DNA from: Anaerolineaceae bacterium UBA700
GTDB taxonomy: Bacteria > Chloroflexota > Anaerolineae > Anaerolineales > Anaerolineaceae
Reading direction: 5' to 3'
Assembly (NCBI GenBank): GCA_002298885.1
Contig: DBMK01000128.1
Coordinates: forward strand, 1 to 15,072
Length of the DNA: 15,072 nt
Shown: one piece after another, positions 1 through 6,553 of the stretch
Layout of the letters: each line of letters opens with the position of its first letter
Numbering within the stretch: position 1 is the stretch's first letter
Position numbers and translations under genes: made by a program
Notes under the pieces: generated by a model
Databases searched by the model: none
What the model was told of the DNA's origin: nothing
What the model saw: only the letters and a program-made list of their open reading frames with translations

Positions 1-25
1 TTTCTGCCCACGAAGTGGGCAGAAA
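1..25. terminator. Hairpin terminator at the end of the hydrolase-tetR unit
   Basis: Positions 1-11 (TTTCTGCCCAC) pair perfectly with 15-25 (GTGGGCAGAAA) around a GAA loop, giving an 11-bp stem. It begins 7 bases beyond the tetR stop codon on the minus strand. The A/T-rich base of the stem suits an intrinsic, possibly bidirectional terminator. The bases that would form the U-tract on the minus strand lie outside the window, so the assignment is likely but not complete. Confidence 0.65.
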
Positions 26-31
26 ACCGCA

Positions 32-607
32 TTAATTTTCTGCACGCAGGCCGCGGGTGAGCATTTCCACCAGGCGGCGGAAACTTTCGTCGCAGTCGAG
101 CGGCAGGCCGAAGCCCCCGGCAATTTCCAGCGTAGCGAAGCCGTGCACCACGCTGCGCAGCCCGCGCACCGCGTGCAGCCCGTCCTCGCCGGTCAGACCA
201 AAGGAGGCTACCACCGCCAGGGCCACCTGGACGATCCGGTCTTCCGCGGCCTGCAGCTCCGGGTCTGCCTGGGGCAGGTTGCCCGAGGCGCGCAGACTGG
301 CCGAATACACCCCCGGGTTCTCCTTGATGTAATCCCGGTAGGCCTGGGCCAGGGCGGCCAGCGCCGGCGAGCCCGATTTACCAATGGCTGCGTCGGCCAG
401 GCGCTCACCCAGGGTGCGTGCGTTCAACAGGCTCAACTGATGGTACAGGCCGGGCAAGCCGTCGACGTGGTTGTACAGCGACGGCGTCTGCACCCCCAAA
501 TCTTCAGCCAGCCGGTTCAGGCTGAGCGCCTCCAGCCCTTTTGAATTGGCCAGGGCGGCGGCGGCTTGCACCACCCGCCCGGTATCCAATCCGGCTTTAC
601 GCGGCAT
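32..607 (-). CDS. TetR/AcrR-family transcriptional regulator
   Basis: A 191-aa one-domain repressor. Residues about 10-50 form the TetR-type helix-turn-helix, with LSLNRLAEDLGVQTPSLYNH as the recognition region. The remainder is an alpha-helical ligand-binding half resembling the WHG/TetR_C_33 type (HAVRGLRSVVHGFATLEIAGGF). The start at 607 (MPRKAGLD) is preferred over 622 because a GGAAAAG sequence lies just upstream and the protein then begins like other TetR proteins. It overlaps the 3' end of the hydrolase gene by 11 bases, so translation is probably coupled. It probably binds the inverted half-sites in the hydrolase promoter (1433-1478) and so represses both itself and the hydrolase. The ligand is unknown; a substrate or product of the hydrolase is the obvious guess. 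Confidence 0.9.
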   Translation of the reverse strand: MPRKAGLDTGRVVQAAAALANSKGLEALSLNRLAEDLGVQTPSLYNHVDGLPGLYHQLSLLNARTLGERLADAAIGKSGSPALAALAQAYRDYIKENPGVYSASLRASGNLPQADPELQAAEDRIVQVALAVVASFGLTGEDGLHAVRGLRSVVHGFATLEIAGGFGLPLDCDESFRRLVEMLTRGLRAEN

Positions 608-1418
608 AATTCTTTTCCACACTTTCTTGCAGTGATTTTATGAAAGAAATCACCAGCGGAGCGGCGGCTTCGGGCATTTCGGCGTGCGGGTAATGGCCCG
701 CGCCGGGCAGCATGGTGTAGCTGGCGCACAGCTTGCCCGCTACCCACTGCGCTTCTGCCTCCGGGTCTTTGAAATCCGGGTCTTTGCTGCCCATCAACAC
801 CAGCGTTTTAGCGCTCACCCGGCCCAGACTCTGCTCAGAGGCGATCTTGGAAGCCTTGAGCATGCTGCCCAGCGCCGCAGCGCGGCCGGGCTCGCCCAGG
901 TTGGCGCGCAGCGCGGCGCTGTAGCTGCCGAAATCCGCCGGCTTGCGTGACGGGTACAGCGAGGTGTAGTAGCGCTGCCATAAGGCTGGCCCCCAGGGAC
1001 CTGAAAAAGCCAACGCCAGCACCCGGCCCATCCAGTCGCCCCCGCCGCGCACGAACGGAGAGATCAGCACCAGTCCCGAAACCAGGCCGGGCGCCTCGGC
1101 GGCGGCCCACACTGCCGCCCCGGCAGCCATCGAGGTGCCCAGGATCACCGCCGGCCCGGCGTCCAGCTCGCGGATCAGCGCCAGCATGTCACTGCCAATG
1201 GAGCCCACCGAATAATCCGGCCAGTCCGGGCTGGTTTCGCCGTGGCCGCGCACGTCCATGCTAACCACGCGCATCCCGGCAGCCGCCAGCAGGGGCGCCA
1301 GGAAGCGATACTCGCCGCGCACGTCGCCCATCGAAGGGACGCACAGCACCAGTGGTCCGCGGCCCAGGTCGTCGTAAGCAATTCTTCCATCCGCTACGGA
1401 TAAATATCGAGTTGCCAT
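597..1418 (-). CDS. Alpha/beta hydrolase
   Basis: A 273-aa cytoplasmic alpha/beta-hydrolase-fold enzyme without a signal peptide. Visible elements are an N-terminal strand pair and oxyanion-type loop (VLCVPSMGD, about 25-32), MDVRGHGETSP (54-64), the nucleophile elbow GTSMAAG with Ser96, a candidate acid Asp213 in MGSKDPDF, and the catalytic His242 in GAGHYPH. The elbow is G-x-S-x-A rather than the commoner G-x-S-x-G. The length suits the family (about 260-300 aa). Two ATGs lie side by side at 1421 and 1418. The second has the better distance (6 bases) from AGGAGA at 1425-1430. It is the first gene of a two-gene unit with the TetR regulator. The substrate cannot be read from sequence; ester, lactone or haloalkane chemistry are all possible. 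Confidence 0.9.
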   Translation of the reverse strand: MATRYLSVADGRIAYDDLGRGPLVLCVPSMGDVRGEYRFLAPLLAAAGMRVVSMDVRGHGETSPDWPDYSVGSIGSDMLALIRELDAGPAVILGTSMAAGAAVWAAAEAPGLVSGLVLISPFVRGGGDWMGRVLALAFSGPWGPALWQRYYTSLYPSRKPADFGSYSAALRANLGEPGRAAALGSMLKASKIASEQSLGRVSAKTLVLMGSKDPDFKDPEAEAQWVAGKLCASYTMLPGAGHYPHAEMPEAAAPLVISFIKSLQESVEKNYAA

Positions 1419-1432
1419 CATATTTCTCCTGT

Positions 1433-1478
1433 AAACTAATTATATTAGTATTATAACAAATAAGATTAGTTTTGTCAA
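1433..1478 (-). promoter_or_regulatory. Sigma-70-type promoter with embedded TetR-type operator
   Basis: On the minus strand, TTGACA (1473-1478) and TATAAT (1450-1455) are separated by exactly 17 bases, a consensus promoter. The spacer carries ACTAAT (complement of 1465-1470). Immediately after the -10 lies the perfect inverted repeat ACTAAT-TAT-ATTAGT (1435-1449). The outer copies also pair as an 8-bp inverted repeat, AAACTAAT (1433-1440) with ATTAGTTT (1465-1472). Three half-sites around the -10 and spacer would let a bound TetR dimer block polymerase. The predicted transcript start, near 1443, leaves a leader of about 22 bases. Confidence 0.85.
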
Positions 1479-1635
1479 GTTAAACCAATCTCCCATTTTG
1501 CATAACTGTAATCTTATTTACGATTTTGAATGGCCGATAATGAATCTGGTTATGTTAAAATGGGTGCATCCTGCTGTAGCCGTTTTACCAATACGGGTAT
1601 CTTATTTGTAGGTCAGGAAGGACGACCGTTCTGCT
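1479..1635. other. Intergenic region between the divergent hydrolase and cyclase genes
   Basis: An AT-rich stretch of 157 bases. I see no convincing -35/-10 pair for the plus-strand cyclase gene; TATGTT and TAAAAT near 1551-1561 are the best -10 candidates, without a good -35. AGGAAGGA at 1615-1622 is the only Shine-Dalgarno-like sequence before the GTG at 1636. I see no riboswitch-like fold. Confidence 0.4.
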
Positions 1636-2775
1636 GTGATCCTAAAACTCAAGACAATTTACCTCGACGCAACCACCGCCCGGTCGACTGGTGAGCTTGA
1701 GGCGCGCCAGGAACACATGGTGCGCGTCGTCTTGACGTTGGTCAGCATTACCCTGGTCCAATTGACGGTCGTCGTCTTTACCTGCTACTTCGCCGGGGTC
1801 TTTATTTTGCAGCCATTCGGCATGGTGCTCGGCATGGATATCGCCATGGCCATGTGCTGGGCCCTGGTCTTGCACAATCGCTGGCAGGCGGCCGGCATCC
1901 TGACCGTTTTGAGCTTCTATTTGCTGGCCGCCTTCGGCTCTTACAGCAACGGGCTCACCACCACCACGATCCTGGCTTATCCAATCGTGATCCTGCTGGC
2001 CTCGATGTTCAAGGGCGGCTGGACTCGCTGGGGGGTGATGGAGCTGTGCATCGTCACCCATTCGCTGCTGGGAGCGCTGCACGACCAAAAACCCTTCAAC
2101 CTGATGCTGGTTTCGATGGTGGTCACCGCCTTCAGCCTGACCGGCATTGCCCTTCTGCATTGGTTTTCGACCCGCCTGCTGAGAATTTCGCTGGACCAGG
2201 CCCATTCGGTTGAGGAGCAGTTGCGCCAGGAGATCATCGAGCGCACCGAAGCCGAGAAGCGCCTGGAATACCTGAGCACCCACGACGCCATGACCGGCCT
2301 GTACAACCGCTTTTTCTACGAAGCGGAGCTGGAGCGGCTGCAGGCCGGGCGTATGTACCCGGTGAGCATTTTGATGAGCGATTTGGATGGCTTGAAGCGG
2401 ATCAACGATTACAACGGGCACGCCGCCGGCGACGAGCTGTTGAAGCGTACCGCCAGGGTACTGAGGGAATCCTTTCGCGCCGAGGACGTGGTGGCGCGCA
2501 TCGGCGGCGACGAGTTTGCAGTGCTGCTCCCGCAAACGAATGCGGCCTCCATGCAGCAGGTCCTGACCCGCCTGAACGTCAACATTGAAAAATGCAACGA
2601 GACCTGCTTCGACTTGACCATCGATCTCTCGGTTGGCACCGCCACTGGCGAAAAGGGCGCCGTGCTGGCCCACGTGATGAAGCAGGCCGACGACCGCATG
2701 TACGAGGAAAAGTGGGGCAAACGTGTAGACGCCTGGGACGGCATCAACCTCGAAAACCCCAGCGGCGAAATTTAG
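1636..2775 (+). CDS. Membrane-bound diguanylate cyclase (GGDEF)
   Basis: A 379-aa enzyme predicted to make cyclic di-GMP from two GTP at the inner face of the membrane. Residues about 30-175 hold roughly six hydrophobic segments, a sensory membrane domain of no type I can name. Residues 185-212 are a charged, probably coiled-coil linker (SVEEQLRQEIIERTEAEKRL). The GGDEF domain follows from THDAMTGLYNRFF (215-227), with metal-binding SDLDGLKRIND (248-258) and an intact GGDEF at 290-294. RAED at 281-284 lies exactly five residues before GGDEF, the product-inhibition I-site (RxxD). The start is GTG at 1636 after an in-frame TAG at 1609. AGGAAGGA lies rather far upstream (13 bases), so ATG at 1717 (MVRVVLTL), just before the first membrane segment, remains possible. 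No EAL or HD-GYP partner lies nearby. Confidence 0.92.
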   Translation: MILKLKTIYLDATTARSTGELEARQEHMVRVVLTLVSITLVQLTVVVFTCYFAGVFILQPFGMVLGMDIAMAMCWALVLHNRWQAAGILTVLSFYLLAAFGSYSNGLTTTTILAYPIVILLASMFKGGWTRWGVMELCIVTHSLLGALHDQKPFNLMLVSMVVTAFSLTGIALLHWFSTRLLRISLDQAHSVEEQLRQEIIERTEAEKRLEYLSTHDAMTGLYNRFFYEAELERLQAGRMYPVSILMSDLDGLKRINDYNGHAAGDELLKRTARVLRESFRAEDVVARIGGDEFAVLLPQTNAASMQQVLTRLNVNIEKCNETCFDLTIDLSVGTATGEKGAVLAHVMKQADDRMYEEKWGKRVDAWDGINLENPSGEI

Positions 2776-2790
2776 GATTTGCTTTTAATT

Positions 2791-2825
2791 TTCCTGTGGT
2801 GAAATTCTGGTAATATAATTCGCTG
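2791..2825 (+). promoter_or_regulatory. Promoter with -10 placed for a leaderless transcript
   Basis: TATAAT at 2814-2819 ends six bases before the ATG at 2826, so transcription would start at or next to the start codon. No Shine-Dalgarno sequence lies between the cyclase stop codon and this ATG. The 17-base-spaced -35 position holds TTCCTG (2791-2796), a weak match. Confidence 0.6.
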
Positions 2826-4049
2826 ATGCGCCTCACTTCGAACGATGTTCGCCTGTTGTTTGCCACGCGCATCACGCGGCTGTTCGCCTACGGGTTCCTA
2901 TCGGTGGCGCTGGCGCTCTACCTGGCCCAGGTGGGTCTCAGCGAGCCCGAGATCGGCCTGCTGCTCACCCTCACCCTGGTGGGAGACGTGCCGGTCACCC
3001 TGTGGATCACCACCTCGGCCGACCGCATCGGGCGGCGGCGCATGCTCTTGCTGGGGTCAGCCCTGATGGTGCTGGCGGGAGTGGTGTTTGCCCTCACCAA
3101 CAGCTTCGTCCTGCTGGTGGTCACCGCCGTCGTAGGCGTCATTAGCCCCTCCGGCAACGAGATCGGCCCGTTCCTGTCCATCGAGCAGGCCGGCCTGTCG
3201 CAGCTCATCCCCGATGCACAGCGCACCCGTATCTTCGCCTGGTACAACCTGGTCGGCAGTTTTGCCACCGCCCTGGGCGCGCTGGCCTCGGGCGGGCTGG
3301 TGCAGGCCCTGCAGGCAGGCGGTCTTCCACTGCTGGCCTCGTACCGGGTGGTGATGGTGGGGTACGCCGCCTTCGGCATCCTGCTGGCCGTGCTGTTCCA
3401 GTTCCTCACCCCGGCGGTCGAAGCCGTCGTCGCCAATACAGCCACGATCCGCAGCCGCCTGGGGCTGCACAAGTCTCAAAAAGTGGTGCTCGGCCTGGCC
3501 TCCCTGTTTGCCTTGGATGCCTTCGCCGGGGGGTTCGTGGTGCAGAGCATCATGGCCTTCTGGTTCAAGACCAAATTCGGGGTCGAACCGGCCGTGCTGG
3601 GCAGCATCTTCTTCGGCGCCAACATCCTGGCCGGGGTTTCGGCCCTGCTGGCGGCGCGCATCGCCGCCAAAATAGGGCTGATCAACACCATGGTCTTCAC
3701 GCACGTGCCGTCCAACGTCCTGTTGATCCTGGTCCCGCTCATGCCGAACCTGCCGCTGGCAATTGCCATGCTCCTTCTGCGCTTCAGCATCTCGCAGATG
3801 GACGTGCCGACGCGCCAGTCCTACACGGTGGCGGTGGTCGATCCGGACGAGCGCTCGGCTGCCTCGGGCGTGACCAGCATCGCCCGCTCAGTGGGGGCGG
3901 CCATCTCCCCCTCGCTCAGCGGCCTGCTGCTGGCCAACCCGGCCACCCTCGGCCTGCCGTTCATCCTCTCCGGCGGACTGAAGATCGTTTACGATTTCCT
4001 GATGTACCGCAGCTTCCGCTCTGTCAAGCCCCCCGAAGAGAAGATTTAA
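2826..4049 (+). CDS. MFS transporter
   Basis: A 407-aa integral membrane protein with about 12 hydrophobic segments, the normal size and topology of the major facilitator superfamily. The loop between segments 2 and 3 carries the family signature as SADRIGRRRM (64-73). A second conserved-looking stretch is VDPDERSAASGVTSIARSVG near residues 338-357. The protein ends with a short basic tail (RSFRSVKPPEEKI). The substrate is not deducible; drug, sugar or metabolite export are all open. The start ATG lacks a ribosome-binding site and sits six bases after a TATAAT, so the message may be leaderless. It lies 50 bases after the diguanylate cyclase gene but appears to have its own promoter, so the two need not be functionally linked. 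Confidence 0.9.
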   Translation: MRLTSNDVRLLFATRITRLFAYGFLSVALALYLAQVGLSEPEIGLLLTLTLVGDVPVTLWITTSADRIGRRRMLLLGSALMVLAGVVFALTNSFVLLVVTAVVGVISPSGNEIGPFLSIEQAGLSQLIPDAQRTRIFAWYNLVGSFATALGALASGGLVQALQAGGLPLLASYRVVMVGYAAFGILLAVLFQFLTPAVEAVVANTATIRSRLGLHKSQKVVLGLASLFALDAFAGGFVVQSIMAFWFKTKFGVEPAVLGSIFFGANILAGVSALLAARIAAKIGLINTMVFTHVPSNVLLILVPLMPNLPLAIAMLLLRFSISQMDVPTRQSYTVAVVDPDERSAASGVTSIARSVGAAISPSLSGLLLANPATLGLPFILSGGLKIVYDFLMYRSFRSVKPPEEKI

Positions 4050-4058
4050 TTTAGCCTG

Positions 4059-4081
4059 AGTTCGGGATACTATCCCGAACT
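4059..4081. terminator. Bidirectional hairpin between convergent genes
   Basis: AGTTCGGGA (4059-4067) pairs with TCCCGAACT (4073-4081) around a five-base loop. The hairpin lies between the stops of the MFS gene (4049, plus) and the lipoprotein gene (4091, minus). A/T-rich sequence flanks both sides (TTTAATTTAG and TTAATTTAA), but there is no uninterrupted T-run. A shared terminator is the natural reading. Confidence 0.65.
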
Positions 4082-4090
4082 GGCGTTAAT

Positions 4091-4990
4091 TTAATGCACC
4101 GGCGTTAAGGTGGGGGCGTGGGTGGCGGGGATGGTGACGTAGAGGGTGGGGGTTGGGATGGGGGTGGGCACGTAGCCGCTGATCTGGCGCACGACCAGGT
4201 TAGAGAAATTGACCGAAAGAGCGTTCTTGCCGGTGGAGCGGGCGAACACGCCGATCTGCGACCCGGTCAGCACGGGGTCGTGGGCGGCGAACTGGAAATC
4301 GCCGTTGACAAAGAAGCGCATCTCGTCGCGGAAGACCCACAGCCCCAGGCGCAGGGTGAGCGGCGCGCCGGCCTGGCCAAAATCGACCCAATCCTGCACC
4401 ACCGAGATTTCGGCCGGGCGCCAGCGCTCCACCCGCATCTGCCCGGCGCAGGTGATGATCCAGCGGTAGGCGCTATAGGCCCCATCCGAGTGGAATAACA
4501 GGCCGTAAGAATCCTGGCCGCGGCACAGACTGGCGTTGGTAGTCATTTCCAGGTAATAGGCGGGCGGCAGGGGCGCGCTGCGCTGGCTGACCAGGGCGGC
4601 TGCACTGTCGGGGATAGCGATGGAGAGCTGGTTCTGGTCGATGGAAACCGTCCCGCCGACCATCGGCCCGGTCTGCCAGCCGTTTTTGGCCGAGAAATTA
4701 TCCTCCGCCACCACTTCACCCACCCCCGGGCGCTGGTCGGCGGTGGGCAGGGCCGGGCCAAGGGTGGAGAAGGGCGTCGGCGTGCGCGTCGGCGGAAACC
4801 ACACGATGGTTGGGGTGAAAGTGGCGGAAGGAGCGGGAGAAGGGGTAAGGGTGGGGGTGGAATCGGGGAGGGAGGCAGGCAAGGGAGAGCAGGAGGCGAG
4901 GAGCAGGGGGAACAGAAGGGAAGAAAGAAAAAAAGAATTTTCGATTTTAGATTTTCGATTTTCGATTTTTAACTCGCGTTCGGGGGTCAT
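4091..4990 (-). CDS. Secreted lipoprotein with Thr/Pro linker and beta-sandwich-like domain
   Basis: A 299-aa predicted surface lipoprotein. The signal peptide core (FFLSSLLFPLLLASC) ends in lipobox LASC with Cys34 as the lipidated residue. A Thr/Pro-rich spacer follows (TPTLTPSPAPSATFTPT, then PPTRTPTPF). After it comes a domain of about 180 residues (EDNFSAKNGWQTG to FSNLVVRQISGY) that resembles concanavalin/LamG-like or DUF1080-like sandwiches, with FFVNGDFQF and IGVFARS near its end. Two cysteines (in SLCRGQD and IITCAGQ) could form a disulfide. The C-terminus is again Thr/Pro-rich. The start at 4990 (MTPEREL) is the last usable one. Between it and the signal core the n-region (KIENRKSKIEN) is encoded by an ATTTTCG heptamer repeat. 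A GTG at 5035 is open but lies inside a repeat. The ligand is unknown. Confidence 0.8.
   Translation of the reverse strand: MTPERELKIENRKSKIENSFFLSSLLFPLLLASCSPLPASLPDSTPTLTPSPAPSATFTPTIVWFPPTRTPTPFSTLGPALPTADQRPGVGEVVAEDNFSAKNGWQTGPMVGGTVSIDQNQLSIAIPDSAAALVSQRSAPLPPAYYLEMTTNASLCRGQDSYGLLFHSDGAYSAYRWIITCAGQMRVERWRPAEISVVQDWVDFGQAGAPLTLRLGLWVFRDEMRFFVNGDFQFAAHDPVLTGSQIGVFARSTGKNALSVNFSNLVVRQISGYVPTPIPTPTLYVTIPATHAPTLTPVH
4937..4971. repeat. ATTTTCG heptamer tandem repeat inside a coding region
   Basis: Units ATTTTCG, ATTTTAG, ATTTTCG, ATTTTCG and a degenerate ATTTTTA follow one another in plus-strand order at 4937, 4944, 4951, 4958 and 4965. On the coding (minus) strand they spell the peptide KIENRKSKIEN between the start codon and the hydrophobic core of the lipoprotein signal peptide. 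A seven-base unit is not a multiple of three, so gain or loss of one copy would change the reading frame. Confidence 0.85.
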
Positions 4991-5031
4991 GGTTACGAGG
5001 TTTTCGGTTTTTAGATTTATAAAAATTATTT

Positions 5032-5117
5032 CCACGAATTACGCAAATTGGGGCGAATGTTCACGAATAGTATAAAAAAAATTAGTGAAAATTCGTTTGA
5101 ATTCGTGTAATTCGTGG
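5032..5117. repeat. Inverted-repeat element without internal array
   Basis: CCACGAATTAC (5032-5042) and its exact reverse complement GTAATTCGTGG (5107-5117) bound an imperfect palindrome. Inner blocks also pair: CAAATT with AATTCG-type sequence, GCGAA (5053-5057) with TTCG near 5092, and TTCAC (5060-5064) with GTGAA (5084-5088). A poly-A stretch lies at the centre. The same terminal motif recurs at 12234 and, inverted, at 12480 and 14028. It lies 3' of purA and upstream of the lipoprotein gene. Confidence 0.8.
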
Positions 5118-5138
5118 TTAAAGTCTTTAGCTCGACTA

Positions 5139-5169
5139 CCACTCTCCACTCTCTATTCTCTATTCTCTA
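5139..5169 (-). repeat. AGAGAAT heptamer repeat carrying the purA stop codon
   Basis: Read on the minus strand this is AGAGAAT, AGAGAAT, AGAGAGT, GGAGAGT, GG. The last purA codons (ATT AGA GAA TAG) lie inside the first units. A TAG recurs at the next unit boundary, so two reading frames are stopped within 7 bases. A sister copy lies at the mgtA stop (12211-12225). Confidence 0.8.
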
Positions 5170-6455
5170 ATTACAATCTGCTCGCGCTCTGGCCCGACGG
5201 AGACCTGGGTGACAGGAATACCGCTGATGGCGGCGATCTTGTCCAGGTAGGCGCGGGCGGCGAGGGGCAGGTCGTCCCAGACGCGCGCGCTGGTGATATC
5301 CTCGGGCCAGCCGGGCAGCTCCTCGCACACCGGCTCGAAAGGTGACAGGTCGGCCGGCCCCAGCGGCAGGTCTTCGATCTGGCGGCCGTGGTAGCGGTAG
5401 GCTGTGCAGATGGGAATGGCCGGCAGGCCGGAGAGCACGTCCAGCTTGGTGACCACCAGTTCGGTCAGGCCGTTGATGCGCACGGCGTAGCGCAGCAGCA
5501 CGCCGTCCAGCCAGCCCACCCGGCGCGGCCGCCCGGTGGTGGTGCCGTATTCGTCCCACGGGTTAGCGCCGGTGCCGCGCAGCCGCTCGGCGGCGGCTCC
5601 CTGCACCTCGGTGGGGAAGGGCCCCGCCCCAACCCGGGTCTGGAAGGACTTGGTCACGCCGATCACGCGCACGGGGCCGCGGGGAATCCCCAGGCCCAGC
5701 CCGGTGAGCACGCCGGGGGCGGTGGGGGTGGAGCTGGTGACGAAGGGATAGGTGCCCTGGTCCAGGTCCAGCAGGGTGCCCTGGGCGCCTTCGCCCAGCA
5801 CGCGCTGCCCGGCAGCCAGGGCAGCGGCGGCCTTGGCTCCAGCGTCGCCAATGTAGGGCCGGAGCTGCACGGCGTAGCCCTCGAATTCGGCGGCGATGGC
5901 CTCCACTTCGAGCGGCTCGGCGGCATACAGGGCGCGCAGCTGCTGGTTGATGCCAAGGATGTGGTCGCGCATCTTCTGGCGGAAGGCTGCCGGGTCGAGC
6001 ATATCCTGCATGCGCAGGCCGCGGCGGGCGGCTTTATCCGTGTAGGCCGGGCCGATGCCGCGCCCGGTGGTGCCGATCTGCCCGGCGCCGCGGGCGTTCT
6101 CCTGGGCCCGGTCGAGCGCCTTGTGGCCGGGGGTGATCAGGTGAGCGGCGAAGGAGATGGTCAGCCGCAGCGGGGTCACCTGGATGCCAGCCGCGCGCAG
6201 CATGTCCATTTCCTGCATCAGGCTGGCGGGGTTGATCACCATCCCGCTGCCCAGCAGGCCCAAGGCGTGCGGGTGGATCAGGCCGGAGGGCAGCAGGTGC
6301 AGTTTGAAGGTCTGGCTGCCTACGGTGACGGTGTGGCCGGCGTTGTCGCCGCCGTTGTAGCGCGCCACCACGTCCGCCCGGGCGGCCAGCAGGTCTACGA
6401 TGCGTCCCTTGCCCTCGTCCCCCCACTGCGTGCCGACGACGATCTCTAAGGTCAT
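5160..6455 (-). CDS. purA: Adenylosuccinate synthetase
   Basis: A 431-aa cytoplasmic enzyme that condenses IMP and aspartate using GTP, the first committed step from IMP to AMP. The N-terminus carries GTQWGDEGKGRIVD (8-21) with catalytic Asp13. NGGDNAGHTV contains His41. Both occupy the same numbers as in the E. coli enzyme. Further signatures include GTTGRGIGPAYTDKAAR in the IMP-binding region, EGAQGTLLDLDQGTYPFVTSS, and TKLDVLSGLPAIP near the guanine-binding part. The length is normal for the family. The start is supported by AAGGAG a few bases upstream. No other purine gene is adjacent. The end is odd: the final residues IRE and the stop codon belong to an AGAGAAT heptamer repeat, so the original C-terminus may have been replaced. 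Confidence 0.98.
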   Translation of the reverse strand: MTLEIVVGTQWGDEGKGRIVDLLAARADVVARYNGGDNAGHTVTVGSQTFKLHLLPSGLIHPHALGLLGSGMVINPASLMQEMDMLRAAGIQVTPLRLTISFAAHLITPGHKALDRAQENARGAGQIGTTGRGIGPAYTDKAARRGLRMQDMLDPAAFRQKMRDHILGINQQLRALYAAEPLEVEAIAAEFEGYAVQLRPYIGDAGAKAAAALAAGQRVLGEGAQGTLLDLDQGTYPFVTSSTPTAPGVLTGLGLGIPRGPVRVIGVTKSFQTRVGAGPFPTEVQGAAAERLRGTGANPWDEYGTTTGRPRRVGWLDGVLLRYAVRINGLTELVVTKLDVLSGLPAIPICTAYRYHGRQIEDLPLGPADLSPFEPVCEELPGWPEDITSARVWDDLPLAARAYLDKIAAISGIPVTQVSVGPEREQIVIRE

Positions 6456-6553
6456 GGTTTGCTCCTTGGGAAAAAGTTACGGCTTTTCGCTAAATGCGGG
6501 CGAGCTCACGCATTAGTGGAAAAAAACCACCGTCGGGAGAATATCCAGCCTTA
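6456..6553. other. Short intergenic region with an imperfect hairpin upstream of purA
   Basis: CTAAATGCG (6490-6498) pairs with CGCATTAG (6509-6516) with one bulged base. A run of seven A's (6520-6526) sits between GTGG and CCAC. The purA Shine-Dalgarno (AAGGAG) is at the purA end. I cannot assign a clear promoter or a clear terminator for the propeller gene; the hairpin has no T-run on its 3' side in either orientation. Confidence 0.4.

Noticed and set aside
1642..2673. Antisense reading frame of 343 codons opposite the diguanylate cyclase
   Set aside because: It has the composition of a GC-rich shadow frame, and the sense strand encodes a complete GGDEF protein.
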